64,000 nt of DNA, from assembly GCA_907163345.1 (NCBI GenBank), contig CAJQUN010000938.1, positions 62,001 to 126,000 on the forward strand, given 5' to 3'. A program made the position numbers and the translations under genes. Source of the stretch: Haberlea rhodopensis (Eukaryota > Streptophyta > Magnoliopsida > Lamiales > Gesneriaceae). Of the stretch, positions 48,691 through 59,900 are shown one piece after another; within the stretch, counting starts at the first letter, position 1; each line of letters begins with the position of its first letter. The notes under the pieces are model-generated. The model had not been told where the DNA came from. It was given only the letters and a program-made list of their open reading frames with translations, and ran no database searches.

Positions 48691-50889
48691 TGTGGGGTCT
48701 TTCCACCTTAACAGTGATTAATAGACAAAGGAAGGACTAATCATGCATTAAGGTAACATCTTAAGGTTTCGGTTGTTACACGAGCTAACAGGATTACAGG
48801 CCAAAATACAAAGCTTCAAAAAAAATAGTTCATTACATTCCAAAAGAATGTCATTTAGATTTACACTACTCCTAGAGTAGATACTAATCATAACTTGAAT
48901 CCTATACATTCCTGTGTCCCTCGTAGCTCACTGCCTCAACCCGACCCTTAGTCCTTTCGTCCAAAAGCGTACCTACAGGAACAACACATCATGAGCATAT
49001 ACAATTTCACTTAACAACATAATAACATTATAATAAATGCATGAAATCTTGGTTAAGTAAATATGCTGGTTATTCATTAACTTCTTATTGTTGTCCCTGA
49101 TTCAAAATCATGCATATGGGGCACCTTACCCCGTGGCACCTTACCACAATATCATCGCATGGCTACTTACCATGTGGGGCACCTTACCCCGTGGCACCTT
49201 ACCACAATATCATCGCATGACTACTTACCATGTGGGGCACCTTACCCCGTGGCACCTTACCACAATATCATCATGTAAACATGATCATATAAGCATCGTA
49301 TAAACCTCATCGTATAAACATCGTATAAACCTCATCGTATAAACATCATCGTATAAACATCGTATACTCGTGCAATAAAAGCATAGTTGTAGTATAAAGA
49401 TGTGTGTTACCGTCCGATGCCCGTACGCCTCTTACGTACCTTTTCAAAAAGAGGAGGAGTCAACAGACTTTATCTCCTTGATGGTGCCGGTACCTGGGAT
49501 GGTTCTACAAGACCACATAATACCATTTTAGATGCCTCAAAACCATCTCACATCATAAACTTAACAAAATAAAACATCATTATATTTTTCAACTTTCTGC
49601 CTGTCTCGATCGATCGGCCCAAAGTCTCGATCGATCGAGACACTGTGCACTAACAGTGCCTTAGCTTCCTGCCTCGCTCGATCGATCGAAGTATTTCACC
49701 GATCGATCGAGAAATCCTTCGATCGATCGGCATCACAATTTTAAAACATACATTAGACCCACTGTCTCGCTCGATCGATCGGAACCAAATCTCGATCGAT
49801 CGAGAGCTCTGAAAATCGGGATTTTCCCCAGATTTTTGAGCACTACCTTTCACACCATCTTTTCTACTTCACAACACATCTTTCATGCTGAAACTATCAT
49901 GTGAATAACTTCATAAAATATCCATGTAAGTACTTAAATCAAAGGTTTAACAAAACCTAAGCTAACATGCATCATAATATCATCATAAACTTAGAGCTCA
50001 ACCAACTTACAGAAAGCAGGGCATCATGGCATTACCCAGATTTTCGAGTACTCCATTTCATGCCATAAAAACTATACCATAATTCATAAAACATGCTTGA
50101 ACAAAAATATCCTGGGCTTTACCAACTTATCATTCGTGTACCCAAATCGAAGGTTCACCCAAAGACCCATCTAACATGCATAATATAACCTCCTCAATAC
50201 CACTCTCAATCCACATTTTTCCAGAAAACAGGGGAAACATCTTCCCAGATTTTCGAACACCCTAGTTCACATGCCTTAATCCTTCATATAAAACACATAA
50301 CATGCTCAAGGAAAAATACTGAGAGCTTCATAATAACACCATTTAATCATTTAAATCGAAGGTTTCAAGAAACCTAAGCTATCATGCCATTTTTACCATA
50401 CATAAAAGCAAGAACCTAATAAGCTTAAAAACACAGACAGAGCATGGTTTCTTACCCTACTTTGCTCCGATTTTTGAGAGACTTCCAAGGGATGAAAATG
50501 GCAAGGCTCCTCAAGTTTTTACTCAGCAAGTGCTGGTGTTTCTTTGGGAGAGAAGGGTCGAGATTTGGGATGGAAGGATGAGGCTGAATGATTGAGCCAA
50601 GTGGGGTGAGAAGTCAGCCTATCAACAGTTTGATTGGCATGGGTTAGGGGGGTGGTTGCATGTAGGGTGGTTTGTGGTGTTTAATTGTGTCCCGGTATTT
50701 CATACGATGTATAAAAATATCTTCCCTTGATATTTTATAATTGTACTACATCAATACAACAATTAAAAACACGTAATATGCCCCCTAAACCATATCATCA
50801 TATCATAAATATAATCCCCCACTTAAAATACCACAACCCTCTTAAATACATCGTAGCACATAATCATATAACATTTCGGGGGTATTACA
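48691..50889 (-). repeat. LTR, 2199 bp (3' LTR of the element)
   Basis: Contains three copies of a ~70-bp repeat (GGGGCACCTTACCCCGTGGC; 49117-49265), a (CATCGTATAAAC)n tract (49296-49370) one 18-bp unit longer than in the other LTR, and a cluster of CGATCGATCG palindromes (49605-49805). Confidence 0.95.
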
Positions 50890-50905
50890 TTACTCCCCTA
50901 CTTAT
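50890..50905 (-). other. Polypurine tract
   Basis: The minus strand reads AAGTAGGGGAGTAA directly before the 3' LTR; expected primer for plus-strand synthesis. Confidence 0.75.
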
Positions 50906-50936
50906 AAGATTTCGTCCTCGAAATCCACATGCATCA

Positions 50937-53900
50937 TCATAACGGAACTAAACATAAATACATACCAGAGAATAGCTCCGGATAGTGCTGCACCATATGC
51001 CGTTCCGTCTCCCATGTAGCCTCCTCGACACCCCGACGATCCCACTGAACTTTGACCATCGGTATAACTTTGCTCCGTAGTCTGCGATCCTCTCGATCCA
51101 GAATTCTGATTGGTCGTTCTTCGTAGGACATATCTGAGTCTAACTGAACTTCTGTAGGCTGTAAGACATGAGACGGGTCTGGCTCATATTTCCGTAACAT
51201 TGAGACATGGAAAACATCGTGTACGCCAGACAAGGATGGCGGTAGAGCCAATCGATATGCCAAAGTACCGATACGCTGTAAAACTTCATATGGCCCAACA
51301 TACCTCAGAGATAACTTTCCCCGCATCCCAAAACGAACCACGCCCCTGAAGAGCGAGATCTTTAAGAAGACCCTGTCTCCTAACTGGAATTCTAGCGGTC
51401 GTCGCCGCTTATTGGCATAGGCCGCTTGCCTATCCTGGGCCGCTTTCATCTTCAGGCGTATCAACTTTATCTTACCCTCCATATCTCTGATCATATCCGG
51501 TCCTCCGACCGCTTTGCTAGTCAAGTCCTCCCAATACAGTGGTGATCTACATCGTCGTCCATACAGAGCTTCAAAAGGGGTCATTTGAATGCTCGCCTGA
51601 TAACTGTTATTATAGCAGAACTCCACCAGCGACACTGAATCCTGCCACGGAGTATCAAACTCCAAAACACATGCCCTCAACATGTCCTCGAGCGTCTGAA
51701 TGGTACGCTCTGTTTGGTCGTCTGTCTGAGGGTGATAGGCCGTACTCAGTCTCACCTCTGTGCCCAAAGCTGCCTGGAGACCCTCCCAGAAATGTGAAGT
51801 GAACCTCGGGTCCCTGTCAGACACTATTGAGACTGGAATACCATGCAATCTCACCACATCCCGTATATATATCTGGGCCATCTTCAAGTATGTATATGAC
51901 ATACTGTAAGGGATGAAATGAGCCGTCTTCGTCAGCCTATCTACGATCACCCAGATCGCATCAAATCCTGAGGCCGTCCTTGGCAAGTGGGTCACGAAGT
52001 CCATAGATATATGCTCCCACTTCCATTCAGGCACTTCTAAGCTTTTCAGCTCTCCACCAGGCCTCTGCCTCTCTGCTTTTACCTGCTGGCAGATCAAACA
52101 TCTTTTAACAAAAACGATTACTTCTCGCTTCATGCGTCTCCACCAGAATTGATCGCATAGATCTTTGTACATCTTCTTTCCCCCTGGGTGGATACTGAAT
52201 CGACTACTGTGGGCTCGCTCCAATATCCCTCTACGCAGTTCTGGTGTATTTGGGACTACCCATCGGTTGCCCAGTCTCAAAGAATCATCCTCAGCCACTC
52301 TGAACTTGGATGGCTGACCCTGAAGTACCAATGATGTCCACCTCTGAACCTCACTATCCGACTTCTGGGCCTTCCTGATCGCCTCAAATATGTCTGGCTC
52401 CGCCAATAGGGTCGACACTCGTACATGTGACGTGTCTACATCGAAATCATAGCCTAGTTGGCAATAAGACGTCATCAAGGCCGACAAACACATAACATCC
52501 TCTGCAGTACTCTTCACCTTCCGACTTAAGGCGTCTGCTATCAAGTTTGCTTTACCCGGATGGTACTCAATTTCACAATCATAATCTTTGAGCAAATCCA
52601 TCCACCTTCTTTGTCTCATATTCAACTCCGCCTGAGTGAATAAGAACTTCAGGCTCTTATGGTCCGTATATATAGTGAAAGACGTGCCATACAAGTAATG
52701 CCTCCAGATCTTCAAGGCGAATATGATGGCCGCCAATTCTAAATCATGCACTGGATACCTAGCCTCGTGTGGCTTCAGCTGCCTCGATGTATAAGCCACC
52801 ACATGCTTATCTTGGATCAACACACAGCCCAAGCCCTGTAATGACGCATCCGTATACAAGGCGAACCTCTTATCCTCAGACGGAATCACCAGCACAGGCG
52901 CTGTAGTCAAACGACGCTTCAGCTCTTGGAAGCTTTCCTCACAAGCCTCAGACCAAAAGAAGGGGACTCCTTTCTGAGTCAGCTGTGTCAGAGGTTTGGC
53001 AATCTTCGAGAAACCTTCGACGAAACGTCGGTAATAACCTGCCAAACCGAGGAAACTCCGTATTTCCGGTACAGAAGTGGGTGCAGCCCACTCCATCACA
53101 GCCTCAATCTTCCCGGGATCCACAGATATCCCATGGCTAGATATGACATGGCCTAAGAATACCACGCTGTCCAACCAGAACTCGCACTTGCTAAGCTTTG
53201 CATATAACTGATGATCCCTAAGGATCTGAAGCACTGTCCTCAAGTGCCTTACATGCTCTTCTTCAGTCCGAGAGTAAATAAGTATGTCGTCAATGAAAAC
53301 TATGACGAACTGATCCAAATACGGTTGGAATACCTTGTTCATCAAACTCATGAAGACAGCTGGGGCATTCGTCACTCCAAAAGGCATAACCAGGAATTCA
53401 TAGTGCCCATATCTTGTCCTGAAAGCCGTCTTCTGAACATCATTTTCTCTTACTCGAATCTGATGGTACCCCGACCTCAGATCGATTTTACTGTAGAGCT
53501 TCGTACCCTGCAACTGATCGAACAAGTCATCGATCCTCGGAAGTGGATACTTGTTCTTTACTGTAGCTTTGTTTAACTGCCTATAGTCAATGCATAGACG
53601 CATCGATCCATCTTTCTTCTTAACAAATAAGACAGGCGCACCCCATGGCGATACGCTAGGGCGTATGTAGCCCTTATCAAGGAGTTCCTGCAACTGTATC
53701 TTTAACTCCCTTAACTCTGCTGGTGCCATCCTATACGGGGCACGAGAAATTGCAGACGTCCCTGGTAGCAGCTCAATCCCAAACTCGACCTCTCTCGTCG
53801 GGGGGAATCCGGGAATCTCCTCCGGAAAGACATCAGGAAACTCCGCCACTACGGGCACATCCTCAACCTTTAATTCCTTCCTCTTTTCCGTCATATCAAC

Positions 53901-54806
53901 AACATAGATAAGATATCCTGTATGACCTCGTTCCAATAACTGTGCCATCTTGACAGCAGATATTAACGGAATCTTCGGACGGGAACCATCCCCATAAAAT
54001 GTCCACTGGACTCCCAATACAGATCTAAATCGGACAGTCCTCTGCCTACAGTCTACCACTGCCTGATACTTATTCAGAACATCGATGCCCACAATGCAAT
54101 CGAAGTCTGTCATTCCCAGCACAATCAAATCTGATCTTAACTCATTATCCTCAAAATAAATGAGGCCATCATAAACAATCTGATCCGTAATCAAACTTCT
54201 TCCAGCGGGGGTCGAGACCATAAGAGGCATGGGGGACGGAGAAGTGCATATGTGGTGCCTTTCAACAAAACTCGTCGACACAAAAGAGTGTGACGCACAT
54301 GTGTCTATCAATATAAGAGCAGGGTGCGTAAATAAAAGACACGTACCCGCTATAACTTCCTCCGGAGCCGCTGTAGCCTGCTCCCTCGTCAAAGCATACA
54401 CCTGACCCTGAGGTGGCCCCGTGGGCTGACCTCCATACTGCCTCGGTGCAAAAGGTGGTCTGTGCGGTGTCGCTCTGTCCGTAGGCCTCCCCGCAGGGTT
54501 CTGCTGTCTTCCCCTGTTGGGACACTGTCGAGCGAAGTGGCCTCTGTCGCCACAGACATAGCAGCCAACACAGTCCTTCGCCAAGTGTGATAGTCCACAT
54601 ATAGTGCACTGAGCTCTTCCAGATCTATCTCCCTGAGGCTGTCCTCTCCCAGATGGAGTATCATTCCTACCTTTTCCTTTCCATCGATTCTCGGGTCTCT
54701 TGCCACTGAATCTCGATGCTGAAGTGTTCCCCCTAGGCTTAAACTGATCACCCCTGGGCTTCAAGTGGTCAGAAGTAGATTTCTGAGGGGGTGCTGGAGG
54801 TGGCAC
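50937..54806 (-). CDS. Ty3/gypsy nucleocapsid-pol polyprotein
   Basis: 1289-residue open frame. Order: two zinc knuckles (CTICGLSHLAKDC 67-79; CYVCGDRGHFARQC 82-95); aspartic protease with LIDTCASHSF (168-170 DTC, where the family has DTG or DSG); reverse transcriptase with LCIDYRQLNKAT, YSKIDLRSGYHQI and FIDDIL (504-509); RNase H with LYTDASLQGLG and YTDHKSLKFL; integrase with an HHCC finger (ending CLICQQ), the core SMDFVTHLP and VSDRDPRF, and YHPQTDDQTER (usually DGQ); C-terminal chromodomain-like region (RPIRILDREDRRLRSKVIPM, then VKVQWDRRGVEEATWE). No internal stop. The protease Gly-to-Cys change would probably block processing. Confidence 0.93.
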   Translation of the reverse strand: MPPPAPPQKSTSDHLKPRGDQFKPRGNTSASRFSGKRPENRWKGKGRNDTPSGRGQPQGDRSGRAQCTICGLSHLAKDCVGCYVCGDRGHFARQCPNRGRQQNPAGRPTDRATPHRPPFAPRQYGGQPTGPPQGQVYALTREQATAAPEEVIAGTCLLFTHPALILIDTCASHSFVSTSFVERHHICTSPSPMPLMVSTPAGRSLITDQIVYDGLIYFEDNELRSDLIVLGMTDFDCIVGIDVLNKYQAVVDCRQRTVRFRSVLGVQWTFYGDGSRPKIPLISAVKMAQLLERGHTGYLIYVVDMTEKRKELKVEDVPVVAEFPDVFPEEIPGFPPTREVEFGIELLPGTSAISRAPYRMAPAELRELKIQLQELLDKGYIRPSVSPWGAPVLFVKKKDGSMRLCIDYRQLNKATVKNKYPLPRIDDLFDQLQGTKLYSKIDLRSGYHQIRVRENDVQKTAFRTRYGHYEFLVMPFGVTNAPAVFMSLMNKVFQPYLDQFVIVFIDDILIYSRTEEEHVRHLRTVLQILRDHQLYAKLSKCEFWLDSVVFLGHVISSHGISVDPGKIEAVMEWAAPTSVPEIRSFLGLAGYYRRFVEGFSKIAKPLTQLTQKGVPFFWSEACEESFQELKRRLTTAPVLVIPSEDKRFALYTDASLQGLGCVLIQDKHVVAYTSRQLKPHEARYPVHDLELAAIIFALKIWRHYLYGTSFTIYTDHKSLKFLFTQAELNMRQRRWMDLLKDYDCEIEYHPGKANLIADALSRKVKSTAEDVMCLSALMTSYCQLGYDFDVDTSHVRVSTLLAEPDIFEAIRKAQKSDSEVQRWTSLVLQGQPSKFRVAEDDSLRLGNRWVVPNTPELRRGILERAHSSRFSIHPGGKKMYKDLCDQFWWRRMKREVIVFVKRCLICQQVKAERQRPGGELKSLEVPEWKWEHISMDFVTHLPRTASGFDAIWVIVDRLTKTAHFIPYSMSYTYLKMAQIYIRDVVRLHGIPVSIVSDRDPRFTSHFWEGLQAALGTEVRLSTAYHPQTDDQTERTIQTLEDMLRACVLEFDTPWQDSVSLVEFCYNNSYQASIQMTPFEALYGRRCRSPLYWEDLTSKAVGGPDMIRDMEGKIKLIRLKMKAAQDRQAAYANKRRRPLEFQLGDRVFLKISLFRGVVRFGMRGKLSLRYVGPYEVLQRIGTLAYRLALPPSLSGVHDVFHVSMLRKYEPDPSHVLQPTEVQLDSDMSYEERPIRILDREDRRLRSKVIPMVKVQWDRRGVEEATWETERHMVQHYPELFSGMYLCLVPL

Positions 54807-54864
54807 TGCATCAGGATATGCACCAACTCCCAGTTCAGCTAGCTCAGCTCGTGAGAGTGCATCA

Positions 54865-55473
54865 TCAAAACAGGCAGGGCCAAGTGATCACCCTGTCATA
54901 CAGTTCAGGCCTCAAGCCCTTCATGAAATTCCGCATCTTCGCTTGAGTGCTTGCAGCCATGTGTGGCACACATCGTAGTAAGGAACAGTAATGTAGAGCA
55001 TAGTCAGATACAGGCATGGTACCTTGTCTTAAACTGGTAAACTCATCCTCCTTGGACTGTCTTGCAGCGGCTGAGAAATAGCGGTTCAGAAACCGCGTTC
55101 GGAACATCTTCCAATTCACCTCTTGTCCCTGAGCCTCTTGCTCAATCACTGTGGTTTTCCACCACATCAGTGCCTTCTTGGACAGCTGAAATTCTGCTAA
55201 TCTGATCCAGGCCGTCTTTGCACAAGGCGCTGCCACAAATATCTGTTCGATCCTCTCTAACCATTCCTCAGCTTTCTCTCCTGATTCAGTTCCCTCGAAC
55301 ATCGGAGGTCGATACATCATAAACTGAGCCAAGCTCAATTCCCCAGGTAGCAACTGCTGTTCAGAGGGTTCTTCGCCCAAGGCTGGTGGTGGTAATGGAT
55401 TCGTACGCCCAGCACTTGCATTTACACTAATGGCGTCACCCACTTCTATGTTTGCTGCCATGCTGCAACGCAA
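54865..55473 (-). CDS. Ty3/gypsy gag, capsid part
   Basis: 202 residues. The retrotransposon-gag domain includes the segments LAQFMMYRPPMFEGTES, EKAEEWLERIEQIFVAAPC, ALMWWKTTVIEQEAQGQEVN, FRTRFLNRYFSAAARQSKED and FTSLRQGTMPVSDYALHY. It stops just after LYDRVIT, where related elements normally read on into the zinc-knuckle region. The remaining ~60 bp to the pol frame is out of register, consistent with small deletions in this copy. Structural protein of the virus-like particle. The first ATG is at 55473; the second (MAANIEVGD) is the more likely start. Confidence 0.88.
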   Translation of the reverse strand: MRCSMAANIEVGDAISVNASAGRTNPLPPPALGEEPSEQQLLPGELSLAQFMMYRPPMFEGTESGEKAEEWLERIEQIFVAAPCAKTAWIRLAEFQLSKKALMWWKTTVIEQEAQGQEVNWKMFRTRFLNRYFSAAARQSKEDEFTSLRQGTMPVSDYALHYCSLLRCVPHMAASTQAKMRNFMKGLRPELYDRVITWPCLF

Positions 55474-55649
55474 GGGTTAATAACAACACCAAAAGCAGTT
55501 CATAAAACTCATCGTTAGATAATTGAACATGTTAGCATAACATCTTCTTCTTTATGAAATAACATACATATAAACATGTTCAAAAGTAAGCACCTAGCTA
55601 ACTTATTGCTAAGGCTACCATTCGCTCATTCCCGAGTTATCTAACCACT

Positions 55650-55661
55650 GCTCTGATACCA
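55650..55661 (-). other. Primer-binding site (initiator tRNA-Met type)
   Basis: The minus strand reads TGGTATCAGAGC, four bases inside the 5' LTR. Confidence 0.9.
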
Positions 55662-55665
55662 CTAA

Positions 55666-57849
55666 TGTGGGGTCTTCCCACCTTAACAGTGATTAATAGA
55701 CAAAGGAAGGACTAATCATGCATTAAGGTAACATCTTAAGGTTTCGGTTGTTACACGAGCTAACAGGATTACAGGCCAAAATACAAAGCTTCAAAAAAAA
55801 TAGTTCATTACATTCCAAAAGAATGTCATTTAGATTTACACTACTCCTAGAGTAGATACTAATCATAACTTGAATCCTATACATTCCTGTGTCCCTCGTA
55901 GCTCACTGCCTCAACCCGACCCTTAGTCCTTTCGTCCAAAAGCGTACCTACAGGGACAACACATCATGAGCATATACAATTTCACTTAACAACATAATAA
56001 CATTATATAAATGCATGAAATCTTGGTTAAGTAAATATGCTGGTTATTCATTAACTTCTTATTGTTGTCCCTGATTCAAAATCATGCATATGGGGCACCT
56101 TACCCCGTGGCACCTTACCACAATATCATCGCATGGCTACTTACCATGTGGGGCACCTTACCCCGTGGCACCTTACCACAATATCATCGCATGACTACTT
56201 ACCATGTGGAGCACCTTACCCCGTGGCACCTTACCACAATATCATCATGTAAACATGATCATATAAGCATCGTATAAACCTCATCGTATAAACATCGTAT
56301 AAACCTCATCGTATAAACATCGTATACTCGTGCAATAAAAGCATAGTTGTAGTATAAAGATGTGTGTTACCGTCCGATGCCCGTACGCCTCTTACGTACC
56401 TTTTCAAAAAGAGGAGGAGTCAACAGACTTTATCTCCTTGATGGTGCCGGTACCTGGGATGGTTCTACAAGACCACATAATACCATTTTAGATGCCTCAA
56501 AACCATCTCACATCATAAACTTAACAAAATAAAACATCATTATATTTTTCAACTTTCTGCCTGTCTCGATCGATCGGCCCAAAGTCTCGATCGATCGAGA
56601 CACTGTGCACTAACAGTGCCTTAGCTTCCTGCCTCGCTCGATCGATCGAAGTATTTCACCGATCGATCGAGAAATCCTTCGATCGATCGGCATCACAATT
56701 TTAAAACATACATTAGACCCACTGTCTCGCTCGATCGATCGGAACCAAATCTCGATCGATCGAGAGCTCTGAAAATCGGGATTTTCCCCAGATTTTTGAG
56801 CACTACCTTTCACACCATCTTTTCTACTTCACAACACATCTTTCATGCTGAAACTATCATGTGAATAACTTCATAAAATATCCATGTAAGTACTTAAATC
56901 AAAGGTTTAACAAAACCTAAGCTAACATGCATCATAATATCATCATAAACTTAGAGCTCAACCAACTTACAGAAAGCAGGGCATCATGGCATTACCCAGA
57001 TTTTCGAGTACTCCATTTCATGCCATAAAAACTATACCATAATTCATAAAACATGCTTGAACAAAAATATCCTGGGCTTTACCAACTTATCATTCGTGTA
57101 CCCAAATCGAAGGTTCACCCAAAGACCCATCTAACATGCATAATATAACCTCCTCAATACCACTCTCAATCCACATTTTTCCAGAAAACAGGGGAAACAT
57201 CTTCCCAGATTTTCGAACACCCTAGTTCACATGCCTTAATCCTTCATATAAAACACATAACATGCTCAAGGAAAAATACTGAGAGCTTCATAATAACACC
57301 ATTTAATCATTTAAATCGAAGGTTTCAAGAAACCTAAGCTATCATGCCATTTTTACCATACATAAAAGCAAGAACCTAATAAGCTTAAAAACACAGACAG
57401 AGCATGGTTTCTTACCCTACTTTGCTCCGATTTTTGAGAGACTTCCAAGGGATGAAAATGGCAAGGCTCCTCAAGTTTTTACTCAGCAAGTGCTGGTGTT
57501 TCTTTGGGAGAGAAGGGTCGAGATTTGGGATGGAAGGATGAGGCTGAATGATTGAGCCAAGTGGGGTGAGAAGTCAGCCTATCAACAGTTTGATTGGCAT
57601 GGGTTAGGGGGGTGGTTGCATGTAGGGTGGTTTGTGGTGTTTAATTGTGTCCCGGTATTTCATACGATGTATAAAAATATCTTCCCTTGATATTTTATAA
57701 TTGTACTACATCAATACAACAATTAAAAACATGTAATATGCCCCCTAAACCATATCATCATATCATAAATATAATCCCCCACTTAAAATACCACAACCCT
57801 CTTAAATACATCGTAGCACATAATCATATAACATTTCGGGGGTATTACA
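55666..57849 (-). repeat. LTR, 2184 bp (5' LTR of the element)
   Basis: Nearly identical to 48691-50889, with the same internal repeats (56091-56239, 56270-56330, 56565-56765). Confidence 0.95.
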
Positions 57850-58045
57850 ATATATATATATATACATATACATACGTATATCTTATATCTTATATGTATA
57901 TATATATATAATATATATATATACATATATGTATGTATATATATAATATATATACATACGTATATGTATATATATTATATATATATAAAACTACAATACA
58001 TACCTATATACATCTATACATATATTTATATATATATAATATAAT
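57850..58045. repeat. AT microsatellite, right half
   Basis: (TA)n with TACGTATA interruptions; continuation of 48417-48690. Confidence 0.85.
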
Positions 58046-58809
58046 ATTTATATAATATAATTAACAATTAACAATTGGCTAAAGTTGAAATCGTCAGTCC
58101 AACTATCAATTTACCGTAAATGCTTTTTAACTTTTTCACGTACGGTAATTTCAAAACTTTTTTTTAATAATATTTTAATGTTTGTGCCGATGGTATAGGT
58201 GGTGCATCGATCCCTTTTTTGCTGCAATAATTTCTGATTTCGTGTTTCCTCTGTTACTCTGCAGGAAATCCCGTTGATGGGGGGCTTGTCTTTCTTATCG
58301 TATTTGTGTAGATTAGGGCAAACCTCCCAAATTCCCAGCAATTTTCACGGGCTTTTTCAACACTCAAATTAGACTCTTTTATCCTTCGGAGACATAAATG
58401 TTTGATTGGTGAAAATTCAAGCGCTCCTGTTTAAATTGCCACTTTTTTCCCGGTGCCCTTGTGTTGTTTATGATTTTGTGAGTTTGTTATTCTTTGTCTT
58501 ATTTGTTTTCTAGGATATGATGTATTATATGTTGAATGTTCTTGCATTTATTAGTACGATCGTGCGAGCACAAAACAAGCATTCTGATTTGCTTCTAGCT
58601 TTCAAACAACTTCTTGTTTTTTTTAACAAACATTTGCATTCAGTGTTAATTTCAGCCCGGAGTTGTTGGATTTTCATAATCTCTATAAGTTCATTGAAGA
58701 GAGATCTAAAATTGAACATTGTTTGGTCTTGCATCCTAACAACTTGACTTCACCGTCTAATTTCCTTTGGGGTCTGGAATCTGGATACTCAGCCAGTTTC
58801 AGGCGGCAA
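58046..58809. other. Intergenic, nothing recognised
   Basis: Short frames at 58111-58341 and 58517-58747 show no family resemblance. Confidence 0.5.
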
Positions 58810-59900
58810 TTAAGGGAAGATTGAAGCAGCATACCAATCAAGCTTACCCAAAATCACAAGATGAACAACATCGGTAATTTGAGATTTTCTTTATTAGTAG
58901 TTGAAGATAAATATTTTCAGTGGTTTGTAATGATAAATCTGCACTTTATTATGATGTAGGGGAAGTAAAGAATTTCAAGGTTTTTACTAATGCAGAAAAA
59001 GAACAAGTTTGTGATTATATGAACAACTAAACCAAATAAATGTTGATAAGGTTATTATGTTTCCATCTATGCTTTTGTCCTTCAAAAACATAATTGTTTT
59101 TTTTGTGTATGTTGCAGGTGATTTAATTCAACTAAGAGTGGTAATTATCTGCTCAATGACAGTTGTTTAAAAGTTAATATTCTTTGTTTTTTTATGGAGA
59201 TATAAGATTGGAGATTATAGATTCATTGTACACTATAGTACTTGATAATTTGCTCATAAAACTATGTCTATCTGTTTGTCTTCTTTGTTTACTTTCTTCA
59301 CGCGGTGTGAAAAAACATGGCGTACAACTGCATATTCAAAGATGTCCTCATCTACAGTCTCGTAATTTTCTTGTTTTCTTTACCATGACAATTCACTTAT
59401 ATTTTTTGATTATATGCATTTTCTGTAATTTTTCTGATAATAAAGGGAAGATTGGAGTAGCATACAAATCAAGCTACCCACAATCATAATATGAACAACA
59501 GAGAAGGTAATTATTTTCAGTGGTTTTTTTATGGTAAATCAGTACTTTATTATGATGCAGAGGGGTAAAGAATTTCAAGGTTTTTACTGATGCTGAAAAA
59601 GAAAAAATTTGTGATTATACCAACAACTAAACCAAGTAAATGTTGATTAGGTTACTATGTTTCCATCTTTGTTTTTGTCCTTCAAAAACATAACTTTTTT
59701 TGTGTATGTTGCATAGGAGAATTAATTCAACCTAAGCGTGGTAATTATCTGCTCAATGGCAGTTGTTTAAAGGTTAGTATCCTTTGTTGTTTTATGGAGA
59801 TATAAGATTGGAGAATTTAGATTCATTGTACAATATGGTGATTGCTAATTTGCTCATAAAACTATGTCTATTTGTTTGACTTCTTTGTCTACCCTATTTA
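58810..59900. repeat. Direct duplication of a ~0.5-kb non-coding segment
   Basis: 58813-59300 and 59448-59895 share the same order of blocks: GGGAAGATTG(A/G)AG, AAGAATTTCAAGGTTTTTACT, AACAACTAAACCAA, GTGGTAATTATCTGCTCAATG, TTATGGAGATATAAGATTGG, CTCATAAAACTATGTCTAT. The copies differ by many substitutions and indels, so the duplication is old. Function unknown. Confidence 0.75.

Larger units (their letters stand above)
48691..57849 (-). mobile_element. Near-complete Ty3/gypsy chromovirus (Tekay-like), young insertion
   Basis: 9,159 bp: LTRs at 48691-50889 and 55666-57849, both TGTGGGGTC...GGTATTACA, flanked by ATATA on each side. Reading the minus strand: LTR, spacer TTAG, primer site TGGTATCAGAGC (tRNA-Met type), gag, pol, purine tract, LTR. 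By eye the LTRs differ by only about five substitutions and a few indels (one of 18 bp). Long LTRs, tRNA-Met priming and a C-terminal chromodomain-like region fit the Tekay branch. A gag/pol frame break and a changed protease motif suggest this copy is not autonomous. Confidence 0.95.

Noticed and set aside
49605..49805. Replication origin or bacterial GATC cluster
   Set aside because: Palindromes lie in a plant LTR, repeated identically in the other LTR; no bacterial context.
48691..57849. Endogenous pararetrovirus
   Set aside because: Long LTRs, tRNA-Met site, integrase and chromodomain region and 5-bp duplications identify a Ty3/gypsy retrotransposon; no movement or coat protein of a virus.
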